Origin: Opitutia bacterium
GTDB taxonomy: Bacteria > Verrucomicrobiota > Verrucomicrobiia > Opitutales > Opitutaceae
Length of the DNA stretch: 64,000 bases
Direction of reading: 5' to 3'
NCBI GenBank assembly: GCA_016217545.1
Contig: JACRHT010000017.1
Coordinates: forward strand, 992,001 to 1,056,000
The number at the start of each line of letters is the position of its first letter. Position 1 is the stretch's first letter. A program made the translations under genes and the position numbers. Positions 43,041 through 51,832 of the stretch are shown piece by piece. The notes below the pieces were generated by a model, which ran no database searches, was not told the DNA's origin, and saw nothing but the letters and a program-made list of their open reading frames with translations.

Positions 43041-44390
43041 TTAGACGATCGGGAGCGCGTCGGCGGGCTTGGCCTTGCGCGCTTCGGGATAGGCTTTGAA
43101 TTCGTCGCTGAACTTCTGGACGAAGCTCTGGGTCGGCCACGAGCAGGCTTCGCCCATCGCGCAGATGGTGCGGCCGGCGATCTGGTCGGCGACGTTCTTG
43201 AGGAGTTCGCCGTCGTTGGTGCGGCCGTGGCCGTCGACCATGCGCGCGGTGATCTTCTTCATCCAGAGCGAGCCTTCGCGGCAGGGCGTGCACTGGCCGC
43301 AGCTCTCGTGCGCGTAGAACGCGTTCAAATTGCCGAGCGCTTCGACCATGTTGACGGAGTCGTCCATCACGATCACGCCGCCCGAGCCGCCCATCGTGCC
43401 GGCGGCGGCGAGCGTATCGAAGTCGAGCGGGAGATCCTCGACGGCGAGTTCGAGGAACGAGCCGTCCTTCTGTTTCAGCTTAAATTTCTCGCCGAAGCGG
43501 AGCACTTTCGCGGAGGAACCGCCGGGGATGACGGCCTTGAACTTGCGCCCGGGCAGCGGGCCACCGCAGACCTCATTGAGGAGCTGGCCCATCGTGATCT
43601 TGCCGGTCTCGAATTCGTAGTAACCCGGTTTCTGCACGTGGCCGGAGACGCAAAAAATGCGCGTGCCGGTGTTGTTGGGCGTGCCGATCTTGGCGTAGTT
43701 GTCGCCGCCCATGTCCACGATGTGTTTCACGTGGCAGAGCGTCTCGACGTTGTTCACGATCGTCGGGCACTGGTAGAGGCCGAGGACCGCGGGGAAATAC
43801 GGGGGCTTGATGCGCGGATACGGGCGCTTGCCTTCGAGCGACTCGATGAGGCCGGTTTCCTCGCCGCAGATGTAGGCGCCGGCGCCGCGGTGGACGAAGA
43901 TGTCGCAGCTGTAGCCGGTCCCGAGGATGTTTTTGCCGACGAAGTTCGCGTCGCGCGCTTCCTGGATGGCCTTTTCGAGAATCCGCGCGCCGAGGGGCAT
44001 CTCGCCGCGAATGTAGATGTAGGCCTGCTTCACGTTGTTCGCCCAGCAGGAGACCATGATGCCCTCGATCAGCTGGTGCGGGTCCTGGTGGATGATGTAG
44101 CGGTCCTTGAACGTGCCGGGCTCGGACTCGTCGGCGTTCACGACGAGGTAGATGGGCTTGCCGCTCTTGCGGTCGACGAGCGTCCACTTCACGCCGCAGG
44201 GGAAACCGGCGCCGCCGCGGCCACGCAGGCCGGACTTCTTGACCTCGTCGATGAGCTCCGCGGGCTGGCGCGCGACGGCGCGCTTCAGCACCTCGTAACC
44301 GCCGTGCTTCATGTAGCAGGCGAGGTCGTTGGTGTAGCCGGGCTCGTCGATGTGAGCGAAAATCAGGCGGCGTTGTTGCGGAGCGGGCAT
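43041..44390 (-). CDS. nuoF: NADH-quinone oxidoreductase subunit F
   Basis: 449 aa, NADH- and FMN-binding subunit with cluster N3. Seen are the NADH loop GLRGRGGAGFPCGVKW, FMN-site VVNADESEPGTFKDR, GAGAYICGEETGLIESLEG and the 4Fe-4S site ESCGQCTPCREG with a later TICAMGEAC. It lies 12 bp upstream of nuoG and 19 bp downstream of the GGCT-like gene. Confidence 0.97.
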   Translation of the reverse strand: MPAPQQRRLIFAHIDEPGYTNDLACYMKHGGYEVLKRAVARQPAELIDEVKKSGLRGRGGAGFPCGVKWTLVDRKSGKPIYLVVNADESEPGTFKDRYIIHQDPHQLIEGIMVSCWANNVKQAYIYIRGEMPLGARILEKAIQEARDANFVGKNILGTGYSCDIFVHRGAGAYICGEETGLIESLEGKRPYPRIKPPYFPAVLGLYQCPTIVNNVETLCHVKHIVDMGGDNYAKIGTPNNTGTRIFCVSGHVQKPGYYEFETGKITMGQLLNEVCGGPLPGRKFKAVIPGGSSAKVLRFGEKFKLKQKDGSFLELAVEDLPLDFDTLAAAGTMGGSGGVIVMDDSVNMVEALGNLNAFYAHESCGQCTPCREGSLWMKKITARMVDGHGRTNDGELLKNVADQIAGRTICAMGEACSWPTQSFVQKFSDEFKAYPEARKAKPADALPIV

Positions 44391-44409
44391 GGAGAAAGGT
44401 GCGGGAAAA

Positions 44410-44820
44410 TCAGTCGCGGTGCGGGCGATAGACGCCGTTGGCGAGCGGCGCGAGGCCGTCGACGGAGCGGTTGTATTCGTAAACCCAAGCGCGGACCTTG
44501 CGGGACTTGCCGAGGCGCACGAGGCGCTGGCGGCGGAGATATTCGGAGTCGTCGGGCGACTCGAGGTCGCAATCCTCGTAGCGATCGAGGCGGCCGAGCA
44601 CGGACTCGTCGTTCAGCTCGAAGAGCTCGCCCTTCACGCTGCCCTTGGCCTTGGCGCTGCAGACGACGCCGGGATGCTGGCCGACGAGGTAGAGGGAAGC
44701 CTTGGGGAGTTCGGCAGCGCCGAGGAATTCGGCGTTGGCGCGGAGATAGCGCGCCATCTCGTGCGCGCCGCCAGAGCGGAGCGTGCCGTAGACGAAAAGC
44801 TTGGGGCGGGTGTTGCTCAT
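44410..44820 (-). CDS. Gamma-glutamylcyclotransferase-like (AIG2/BtrG fold) protein inside the nuo operon
   Basis: 136 aa. The GGCT-fold loop KLFVYGTLRSGG is clear and ASLYLVGQHPGVV and KGELFELNDESVLGRLDRYE follow in the family order; the catalytic Glu would be in the LDRYED segment or nearby. Such proteins cleave gamma-glutamyl peptides or have unknown small-molecule roles. It overlaps the upstream 102-aa gene by 4 bp (ATGA at 44817-44820) and precedes nuoF by 19 bp, so it is made with complex I. No known complex I role. Confidence 0.82.
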   Translation of the reverse strand: MSNTRPKLFVYGTLRSGGAHEMARYLRANAEFLGAAELPKASLYLVGQHPGVVCSAKAKGSVKGELFELNDESVLGRLDRYEDCDLESPDDSEYLRRQRLVRLGKSRKVRAWVYEYNRSVDGLAPLANGVYRPHRD

Positions 44821-45125
44821 TTGTCGTCGATCACGATCTCGATGCCGCCGGTCCAGCGCGCGGCGAGGTTGTAGATCATCGCCAGCAGCACGCCGACGAG
44901 GAAGCCGCCGACCAAGTGGATGAACGGCATGAACAGCGCCGCGCCGCCGGCGAAGAGCCACGGGATGCCCATGAATTTCGGGAGCAGCGTGGTGTCCCAC
45001 GTCGCAGCCGCCCCGAGCGAGAGCAGCAGGATCGGCGCGGTGATCATCCCGATGACTCCATTGATGAGTCCGAGGACGATCCCGAAGCGGATCGGCGGCA
45101 CTTGCATGAGGCGGATTTTCTTCAT
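44817..45125 (-). CDS. Small membrane protein of unknown function inside the nuo operon
   Basis: 102 aa, two strong hydrophobic segments: RFGIVLGLINGVIGMITAPI and PFIHLVGGFLVGVLLAMIYN, with a short amphipathic end containing WTGGIEIVIDDK. It overlaps the nuoE stop (ATGA at 45122-45125) and the next gene (44817-44820), so three genes are translationally coupled. It might be an accessory or assembly factor for complex I; this rests on position only. Confidence 0.75.
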   Translation of the reverse strand: MKKIRLMQVPPIRFGIVLGLINGVIGMITAPILLLSLGAAATWDTTLLPKFMGIPWLFAGGAALFMPFIHLVGGFLVGVLLAMIYNLAARWTGGIEIVIDDK

Positions 45126-45610
45126 TTGCGCTGCTTGGCCTCCGCGCGGATCTGGTCCGCGAGTTGTTTCACTTTGGCGTCGTCGACTTTCTCGTGCAGA
45201 TGGTCGTCGACCATCACGACGGGCGCCGTGCCGCAGGAAGCGAGGCACTCGACGAACTCGATCGTGACTTCGCCGTCGGGCGAAATCTCGCCGCGGTGCG
45301 TGTCGAATTCCTTCTCGAAGCGCTCGCAGACCTTGTAGCCGCCCATGATGGCGCAGGAGAGCGTGCGGCAGACCTTGATGTGGCGCCGGCCGATCGGCTT
45401 GCGGCGGAACATCGGGTAGAAGGTGACGACTTCGTAAACGTTGATCGGCTGCAGCTCGAGCTTGGCGGCAACCCATTCGATGGCCGCGTCGGAGATGTAG
45501 CCGGCGTCCTCCTGGATGAGATGCAACAGCGGCAGCGTGGCGCTGCGCTTCACCGGGTAATGGGTGATGACCTCGTCGATCTTGGCGAAAGTTTCGGGCT
45601 TCAGATTCAT
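45122..45610 (-). CDS. nuoE: NADH-quinone oxidoreductase subunit E
   Basis: 162 aa thioredoxin-like 2Fe-2S subunit (cluster N1a). Ligands lie in IKVCRTLSCAIMGGYK and VECLASCGTAPVVMV. N-terminal helices (RSATLPLLHLIQEDAGYISD) are typical. Start ATG 45608-45610, 11 bp behind nuoD. Confidence 0.96.
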   Translation of the reverse strand: MNLKPETFAKIDEVITHYPVKRSATLPLLHLIQEDAGYISDAAIEWVAAKLELQPINVYEVVTFYPMFRRKPIGRRHIKVCRTLSCAIMGGYKVCERFEKEFDTHRGEISPDGEVTIEFVECLASCGTAPVVMVDDHLHEKVDDAKVKQLADQIRAEAKQRK

Positions 45611-45621
45611 CAGCGCGGAAA

Positions 45622-46857
45622 TCAGCGGTCGCACTCGCCCATGACGAAGTCGAGCGAGCCGAGGATGGAGACGACGTCGGAGATCAGGCAGCCGACGCAA
45701 ATTTTCGGAAGGATGGAGAGGCTGGAGAACGACGGACCGTGAATGCGCAGGCGATACGGCACGCCGCCGCCCTTCGAGACGACGTAGAAGCCGAGGATGC
45801 CCTTCGGATTCTCGTGCTCGAAATAAGCTTCGCCGGCCGGCATTTGCGGGCCCTCGGTCACGATCATGAAGTTGTTGATCAGCTCCTCCATCGAGGTGAG
45901 CACCTTGTCCTTGCGCGGGGCAAAGATGCGGCGCGCCTCGGGCGCGTAGTAGTCGCCGGCGGGGAATTTCTTGATCACCTGCTTGATGATGCGGATCGAC
46001 TGCTTCATCTCCTCGCCGCGGACGAGGTAACGGTCGTAACAATCGCCCTTCGAGCCGATCGGGACGTCGAACTCGTATTGGTCGTAGCCCCAATACGGAC
46101 GGTCCTTGCGGAGGTCCATCGCCACGCCGGAGCCGCGGAGATTCGGGCCGGAGAGGCCGTAGGACATCGCGTCCTCCTTCGAAATGACGCCGATGCCGAC
46201 GGTGCGATCGAGGAAGATCTTGTTGCGCGAGAGCAGAGCGAGCACCTCGTCGAGGATCGGGAGAAACTGGTCGCAGAACGCGTCGACTTCCTCGAGCCAG
46301 CCCGGCGGGATGTCGCGCGAAACGCCGCCGATGCGAGTGTAGCTGGTGGTGAAGCGCGCGCCGGTGAGCTTCTCGAACAGGTTGTAGAGCTTCTCGCGCT
46401 CGTTGAAGGTATACATGAACACCGTCCACGCGCCGACATCGATGCCGAAGGCGCCGAGGCCGAGGAGGTGCGAGGAGACGCGCGCCATTTCCGAAGTGAG
46501 CACGCGGATGGCGTTGACGCGGTCCGGCATCTTCAGGCCGGCGAGCTGCTCGACGGCGTGCGCGAACGTGTGGTTGTTCGCGAGCGGCGCGATGTAGTCC
46601 AACCGGTCCGTGTAGGGCACGAACTGGTTGTAAGTCATGTTCTCCGCCAGCTTCTCATCGCCGCGGTGCAGGTAACCGATGACCGGATCGGCCTTCGTGA
46701 CGGTCTCGCCGTCGAGTTCGAACTGCACGCGCAGCACGCCGTGAGTGGACGGATGCGAAGGTCCCATCGAGAGGGACATCTTCTCCGGGTCGAACTCCTT
46801 GGGGAGATTCGCGGCGGTCTTCGCGGTGGCGTCGGGGAAAGTATGCTCGGTGGCCAT
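45622..46857 (-). CDS. nuoD: NADH-quinone oxidoreductase subunit D
   Basis: 411 aa, quinone-site 49-kDa subunit. Seen are LSMGPSHPSTHGVLRVQFEL, GYLHRGDEKLAENMTYNQF, PYTDRLDYIAP and the C-terminal GSLDFVMGECDR. Separate from nuoC by 4 bp (no nuoCD fusion). Confidence 0.97.
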   Translation of the reverse strand: MATEHTFPDATAKTAANLPKEFDPEKMSLSMGPSHPSTHGVLRVQFELDGETVTKADPVIGYLHRGDEKLAENMTYNQFVPYTDRLDYIAPLANNHTFAHAVEQLAGLKMPDRVNAIRVLTSEMARVSSHLLGLGAFGIDVGAWTVFMYTFNEREKLYNLFEKLTGARFTTSYTRIGGVSRDIPPGWLEEVDAFCDQFLPILDEVLALLSRNKIFLDRTVGIGVISKEDAMSYGLSGPNLRGSGVAMDLRKDRPYWGYDQYEFDVPIGSKGDCYDRYLVRGEEMKQSIRIIKQVIKKFPAGDYYAPEARRIFAPRKDKVLTSMEELINNFMIVTEGPQMPAGEAYFEHENPKGILGFYVVSKGGGVPYRLRIHGPSFSSLSILPKICVGCLISDVVSILGSLDFVMGECDR

Positions 46858-46861
46858 CGGG

Positions 46862-47491
46862 TTAGGCGTTTTCGGGCTTTTCGCGGCGCTCGTTCCAGGA
46901 CTCGTCCTTGGCGCGCGGTTCCGCCTCGCTCATGGGCTCGCCGGGCGTGGCGACGAACGGACCGCCGGCCATCGGCGCGGCGATCGTGCCGACTTTGACC
47001 TCCGCGGCGATTTCGGCGTCGGGGAGATCGGTCGGGATGCCGGCGAGCGGGAATTCCTTGCGGAGCGGGTGATAAGGATAGCCGTCCCACATCAGGATGC
47101 GGCGGAGATCGGGATGGCCCTCGAACTTGATGCCCATCAGGTCGAAGCACTCGCGCTCGTGCCAGTTGGCGCCGGCCCACAGGACGGACGTCGTCGGCAT
47201 CGTGGGATTGGCGTCGTCGAGGCAATCCGCGGCGACGCGCACCCAGACGTGCTTCGTGCTGGAATAGAGGTGCCAGACCACGGTGAACCGCGGGGATTTC
47301 TCCGCGCTCCAGTCGATGGCCGTGAGATCGGTCAGGTAATCGTAGCCCTGCGTATCGCGCAGGAAGCGCAACACGGCGATCGCGTCGGCCGCGGGAACGT
47401 TGATCGCGGGATGGTCCGCGCTCGGGCGCGGCGTGGCGGCCGGAAATTGGGCTTGGACGGCGGAAATGACGTCGGCGTTGGGAGCGGTCAT
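46862..47491 (-). CDS. nuoC: NADH-quinone oxidoreductase subunit C
   Basis: 209 aa. The 30-kDa subunit signature is seen in TSVLWAGANWHERECFDLMG and IKFEGHPDLRRILMWDGYPY, followed by HPLRKEFPL. A C-terminal extension of ~45 residues, rich in Ala and Glu (ATPGEPMSEAEPRAKDE), is longer than usual. Start ATG 47489-47491. Confidence 0.95.
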   Translation of the reverse strand: MTAPNADVISAVQAQFPAATPRPSADHPAINVPAADAIAVLRFLRDTQGYDYLTDLTAIDWSAEKSPRFTVVWHLYSSTKHVWVRVAADCLDDANPTMPTTSVLWAGANWHERECFDLMGIKFEGHPDLRRILMWDGYPYHPLRKEFPLAGIPTDLPDAEIAAEVKVGTIAAPMAGGPFVATPGEPMSEAEPRAKDESWNERREKPENA

Positions 47492-47502
47492 GGGCGCGGC
47501 GC

Positions 47503-48012
47503 TCAGGCGGTAAGCAGACGGGAGGCCGAACGCTCTTGTCCGACCTTCTTTTGGAGTTTCATCAACGCGTCGAGCAACGCCTCCGGGCGCGGCGGGCAGC
47601 CGCTGACATAGACGTCGACGGGGATGATGCGGTCCACGCCCTGCAGCGTCGCATAGCTGCGATACATGCCGCCGGTCGAAGCGCAGGCGCCCATGGCGAT
47701 GACCCACTTCGGAGCGGCCATCTGGTCGTAAATGCGGCGGACCTGCGGGGCCATCTTGTAGGTGACGGTGCCGGCCACGATCATGCAGTCGGCCTGACGA
47801 GGGGAAAAGCGCATGACCTCCGCACCGAAGCGCGCGATGTCGAACCGGCTGCCGCCCGACGCCATGAGTTCGATGGCGCAGCACGCCAGGCCCATGGGCA
47901 TCGGCCACATGGAATTGTTGCGGATCCAGTTGATCGCCGAGTCCAGCGTCGTGGGCACGACGTTGCCCTCGATCTTGCTGTCGTAACTCAGGTCTGTGTT
48001 GGGAGAAACCAT
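47503..48012 (-). CDS. nuoB: NADH-quinone oxidoreductase subunit B
   Basis: 169 aa, holds cluster N2. Ligands are in [24 protein letters not shown] and [18 protein letters not shown] 48010-48012 is preferred to an upstream frame that has no family similarity. First gene of the operon; nuoA, usually directly upstream, is not here. Confidence 0.96.
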   Translation of the reverse strand: MVSPNTDLSYDSKIEGNVVPTTLDSAINWIRNNSMWPMPMGLACCAIELMASGGSRFDIARFGAEVMRFSPRQADCMIVAGTVTYKMAPQVRRIYDQMAAPKWVIAMGACASTGGMYRSYATLQGVDRIIPVDVYVSGCPPRPEALLDALMKLQKKVGQERSASRLLTA

Positions 48013-48369
48013 GACGGTAAGCGCGTAGAAAAAAATGCACCGCACCCTACCAACCGACCTTCGACGGGCAAGGCCGTTTTGGTAAATCGCGGTCTGCATA
48101 AGCGTGTCACGCGCGGCGGAGGAATTCCGGTTCTTTCTGCCGCGCGCGAAACGAGGCGTGTGTCATTGGCGGTCGCGCGCTTGACCGGCGATTGGCCCGC
48201 CTCCGCCGAAGGCTTCGGCGTGGCAGTTTTCTTTCGGCTCCCGAAAGAAAACTGGCGGAGCAACCGGTTTTTTAACACGAAATTCCGGGGCTGAAATTCC
48301 TTTGTAATCGCTGCCCCGAGCGCAACACACGGCTGTCAAGGCGACTACTCAGCACGCCGATCACACTTT
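48013..48369. other. 357-bp gene-free region upstream of nuoB
   Basis: No coding frame is credible, and in particular nothing like NuoA. It should hold the nuo promoter. The best pair on the minus strand is TTGCCC (48066-48071) and TAGGGT (48044-48049) with 16 bp between, a weak match. It also holds a perfect palindrome at 48224-48254. Confidence 0.45.
48224..48254. repeat. Perfect 14-bp-arm hairpin upstream of the nuo operon
   Basis: CAGTTTTCTTTCGG and CCGAAAGAAAACTG around CTC. A neighbouring CCGAAGGCTTCGG palindrome lies just to the left. Likely an interspersed element or a terminator for the convergent transcript. Confidence 0.7.
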
Positions 48370-49203
48370 CTACCTCACTGCTTTGGTAATCGAATTGAGT
48401 AACCTTTTTCTTTCGGACTCGTTTACTTGCTGGCTATCTACAACATACTGCGTGGCAGCATCGCGATTTCGAAAAGCCCATGCGCGAAAGATTTCTTCCA
48501 TATGGTCTCCCCGTTGTTCGGGAGCAGATATCAGTTCTGCCCATCGAAATGCGATGTGAGGTTGCCGGAGACCGAAACCGGTATCTCGCAAAAAGCTCCC
48601 CAGCATTTGATCGGCAGCTGGGTCTGATTCGTGATCAACCAACCAATGCATGGCCGCTTCAGTGTCTATTTCAAGCCACCGGCCAAAGGCCCGCATCAAC
48701 GCCAGTTCGCGGCCTTCGTCTTCGGGTAGCGTCTGAGCCCAAGTCACGGCTTGTTCCGGAGACGAACCGGCCCAGTTGACGGCCAGCGCTGCCAGTGCAC
48801 TAGCCCGAGCATCAGACGGTGGCATCTCCTCCAACCACATGGCAGCATCCAGAGCAGATCGTTTGGCCAACGCGGCAGCGGTGACGTCCATCTCGGAAGA
48901 ACTGACAAATTCGGCGCCGCCTTTTTCGACGCAATTCTCAAACAGTCTGTCAGGCGTCGAAACCTCTTCGCCCTCTAATGACTCGGCACGATCAATTAGT
49001 GTTGCGAGTAGCAATTGGTGAATTGAAGAAACGACGAATGCAGGGTTTTGCACAACGTCCCCGGCTTCGTTCAGAGCGGGTTCGTTATGTTTTGCGCCCG
49101 AAACGAAGTATTGGCTTGCCAGTAACACAGCACACCCAACGACCAGTGCAATTGTTACAGCGTGATCTCTTGATTTGGAGCTGAACTTTAATTTTGCGCG
49201 CAT
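48370..49203 (-). CDS. Membrane-anchored helical-repeat protein of unknown function
   Basis: 277 aa. One N-terminal transmembrane helix (AVTIALVVGCAVLLASQYFV) and then a periplasmic helical region in units of ~35 residues that each contain a W-(L/A)-x-x-(L/M)-P-(E/P)-x-D-like motif: AAMWLEEMPPSDARASALAA, AVTWAQTLPEDEGRELALMR and AMHWLVDHESDPAADQMLG. Similar WA..LP repeat proteins are frequent in Verrucomicrobia, function unknown. Start ATG 49201-49203. Confidence 0.75.
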   Translation of the reverse strand: MRAKLKFSSKSRDHAVTIALVVGCAVLLASQYFVSGAKHNEPALNEAGDVVQNPAFVVSSIHQLLLATLIDRAESLEGEEVSTPDRLFENCVEKGGAEFVSSSEMDVTAAALAKRSALDAAMWLEEMPPSDARASALAALAVNWAGSSPEQAVTWAQTLPEDEGRELALMRAFGRWLEIDTEAAMHWLVDHESDPAADQMLGSFLRDTGFGLRQPHIAFRWAELISAPEQRGDHMEEIFRAWAFRNRDAATQYVVDSQQVNESERKRLLNSITKAVR

Positions 49204-49280
49204 GATGGAAGTCTCTGGTTGCGACGTTGAATCTTGCGGGAGTGGAATCTCTACGCACAGAGGCGCTGCGCGTTCTACAA

Positions 49281-49308
49281 GGTAGCGCAAGGGAAAACTT
49301 GCGCTACC
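49281..49308. repeat. Palindrome between the repeat protein and the first lyase
   Basis: GGTAGCGCAAG and CTTGCGCTACC around a 6-nt loop. It sits 28 bp beyond the lyase stop codon in its direction of transcription, so it could terminate that transcript, but no T-run follows. Confidence 0.6.
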
Positions 49309-49335
49309 CGACTCCCACTTGGCAGTCAGCGCATC

Positions 49336-51510
49336 TTATCGCTGAACGATTTGAAATCCCGTTATGCCAGCGTTAATCCCGGCTGACACACGGATCCTAA
49401 ATGATGCCGAAGTGATATCGCGAAACACCACATATTCCTCTCCATCGATCGCCGAGCCCGCGGATATGGCCAAGGATTCACTATACGTTCCATCCCAAAG
49501 ATGATCACCGTCCTTGATGTATTTTGACTGATTGGTGACCCAGGCACTTCCATCCCAAAGCTGCAGATTCACGGTCATGGTTGCGGGAACAGCTTCGGTC
49601 GCAACGCGACCCGCCCAATACACGTAGACGTCATATGTTGCATACGGCACTTGATCGACAGTCACCCACATGCTTGTGGCATTCGTTTTTCCGCGCTGAC
49701 TCCGCATCAGTTTCACATCCGGGGAGGTCCCGGCGAGAGCCAATGTGTAGCCCGAGTTCGTATTGGTGAAGACGACATCAGCAGTGGTCGTCGTTCCGCG
49801 ATTGTCCTTAACGTTCGCAGGGCTTTGGTTCGTCGAGGTTGCATTCACCCAGTTCGCTGCAGGCACCGCTCCCGCAACTTCATCCGCAGCAAGGGTAGCA
49901 TCAGAAATGGATGCGCAGAGATTCACACTGATGATTTGCGACAGCTCAACCTCACTCCGCCACATAGCGACAGAGTTCTGAAGCGCGGTAGCCGTATTCC
50001 ACGCAGAGTTGGAGATCGCACGGGATGCAGGAGAAAGCGAATATCCTGCAGGAGGCCCGCTTTTGTAGGTGCCAACTTTATTCGCGACCTCGACCAGGAA
50101 CGCTTGGCTCACAGAATCAACGCGCTCGCCGGCCACGAGGTCGGTTGGACGAGCACCCGCATTAGCCCTGAGATAATCAAATCGTTGGTCTGCGGTGATA
50201 CCTGTCCACCGGGTGAAACCTGTCGGAGTGGATTGTGTGACGAGAGAGTTTTCGAACAATGCATCTGGCACCACAATGGACCCACGCGGAAACCATCCCG
50301 TGGTGCGGGGCCCCAAATCGGCAGGTTGATTGGGCGATGTCGCAGGGCTCTCCATGCCTGCATTGCCGTCGGCATAGATCATTGAATCAGGACCTGGAGA
50401 AAGCCACCAGTAGCCGAAGTAAAGTTGGCCACCGACAATGTTATTGGTGCGCATGCCCAGATTATCCACGATGTTCAGAAAGCTATTGTGGTCCGTGGTG
50501 TTCGCTCCCACGACGGTAATGCCGTAGTGCGTCCCGTGAAAGATGAGATTGCCGTTCAAAAGCATTCCATTCCCTTTGCTGAGCCATGGAGCACGTTGCT
50601 GAAAATTGCCGAAAATCGAGTGTTGGATATCAATCCGCTTGATTCCGCCGGTCACGTCATTGATTGCACCGGTTTCGTCATGCGCGCCATTGGACAGGAT
50701 CATGCCCATGGCGTGGCCCGAGGGATCGTCGCCGTCAGGATTGGTGTCGGGATGTCTCCAACCATAGGCTGCATATCGAAATCCGTCGTAAAACATGCAA
50801 CGCAAGAAGGTAAGATTACGATTGGGCTGATACCAGATCTGGATCGTCTCATCGAGGCCCCACGAGAACTCGCAGTTTTCGAAAGCCAGGCCGTCGTTGG
50901 CAATATTGTTGCTCACGTCTGCGTCACGGTCGGTGCCGTTGTTATTTCGCGGCCCTTCGATGGAAAGCGCATCCCCATACGCGCCCAAGTTGCCATTTCC
51001 GTATTCACCGGCGCCCTTGAGCGCCAATGGAAGACCGAGCCTGAATCGGATATGTCGAAACAGCAATCGATTGGTCCGACGAAAGCTGTGGGAGGCACCC
51101 ATGATTGTGATGCCGGGGGAAGGCGCACTTTCGCCCGCGATGTAAGTGTTCGCGAGGTCAGCAATTCTGATGCGACCCTGGGCCAAATCAGTGTTGTTGC
51201 TGAAATCAATCAAGCCGCCCACCTCGAACAGTATAATCTTGTTCTCGGCCGCGGGCATAGAGGCGGCCTCGGCTAGAGCCCACCTCCAACTGCCGGCGCT
51301 GGTGTCGGTGTTCAGATTGGTCACCTTAATAACGTTGTAGGTGCCGGCTGCCCACCAATTGCCAATATCGGCAAATGTCTTTGCCGGTGGAGGCTCAATC
51401 TGGGCACGAATGACGGACGGGATGAACGCGAGGATGAAAAGCGCCGCAATTTGCAACGCGCGACAGCTTTGGACCAAGCTCGGGGTAATCCGGCACGTGG
51501 AGGTATTCAT
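49336..51510 (-). CDS. Secreted pectate-lyase-like protein (PL1 fold) with C-terminal module
   Basis: 724 aa. Signal peptide around ALQIAALFILAFIPSVIRAQ. Residues ~40-490 form a right-handed beta-helix of the PL1 type, with AAENKIILFEVGGLIDFSNN, FRHIRFRLGLPLALKG and FENCEFSWGLDETIQIWYQP, the analogue of the vWiDHxsxS region. The last ~200 residues (QIISVNLCASISDATLAADE to GITGFQIVQR) are a separate module also present twice in the larger paralogue at 53297. Pectate lyases cut polygalacturonate by beta-elimination with calcium. Start ATG 51508-51510. Confidence 0.86.
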   Translation of the reverse strand: MNTSTCRITPSLVQSCRALQIAALFILAFIPSVIRAQIEPPPAKTFADIGNWWAAGTYNVIKVTNLNTDTSAGSWRWALAEAASMPAAENKIILFEVGGLIDFSNNTDLAQGRIRIADLANTYIAGESAPSPGITIMGASHSFRRTNRLLFRHIRFRLGLPLALKGAGEYGNGNLGAYGDALSIEGPRNNNGTDRDADVSNNIANDGLAFENCEFSWGLDETIQIWYQPNRNLTFLRCMFYDGFRYAAYGWRHPDTNPDGDDPSGHAMGMILSNGAHDETGAINDVTGGIKRIDIQHSIFGNFQQRAPWLSKGNGMLLNGNLIFHGTHYGITVVGANTTDHNSFLNIVDNLGMRTNNIVGGQLYFGYWWLSPGPDSMIYADGNAGMESPATSPNQPADLGPRTTGWFPRGSIVVPDALFENSLVTQSTPTGFTRWTGITADQRFDYLRANAGARPTDLVAGERVDSVSQAFLVEVANKVGTYKSGPPAGYSLSPASRAISNSAWNTATALQNSVAMWRSEVELSQIISVNLCASISDATLAADEVAGAVPAANWVNATSTNQSPANVKDNRGTTTTADVVFTNTNSGYTLALAGTSPDVKLMRSQRGKTNATSMWVTVDQVPYATYDVYVYWAGRVATEAVPATMTVNLQLWDGSAWVTNQSKYIKDGDHLWDGTYSESLAISAGSAIDGEEYVVFRDITSASFRIRVSAGINAGITGFQIVQR

Positions 51511-51832
51511 GGGGTATGGGGTAGTTTGACTACGCCTAGCAGGGGGGCTTGAATGGCTAGGAGTTCCCTGCCGCAGCGGACCGTAAGACTGTCGCTGTGA
51601 CCAAAACCAATCAGTCACGGCAACGGGGGTATCGATCGTCTACCTATAGTAGACGAATGGCTGGCCCGGCCTACCCAAGGAAACAATGCGTGGTGAATAC
51701 TTGCACATTGTTTAGCGTGAAGTGCGTCTGTCCCCTTCTGCCAAACGTCCGTCGGCAAATCTTTGCCGCTCACCCCTACGCCCACCTTGCTACCAACGCA
51801 GCCCCGTTGCCGCGATTCAGCTGGATCGGAAG
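51511..51832. other. 322-bp gene-free region upstream of the first lyase
   Basis: No credible gene. It contains the operator-like palindrome at 51636-51656 and should hold the lyase promoter, reading left. No clear sigma-70 promoter is visible. Confidence 0.45.
51636..51656. promoter_or_regulatory. Operator-like 21-bp palindrome
   Basis: TCGTCTAC and GTAGACGA around CTATA: a perfect 8-bp inverted repeat 126 bp before the lyase ATG. The size and spacing are typical of LacI- or GntR-type operators, but no such regulator gene lies in the window. Confidence 0.5.
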
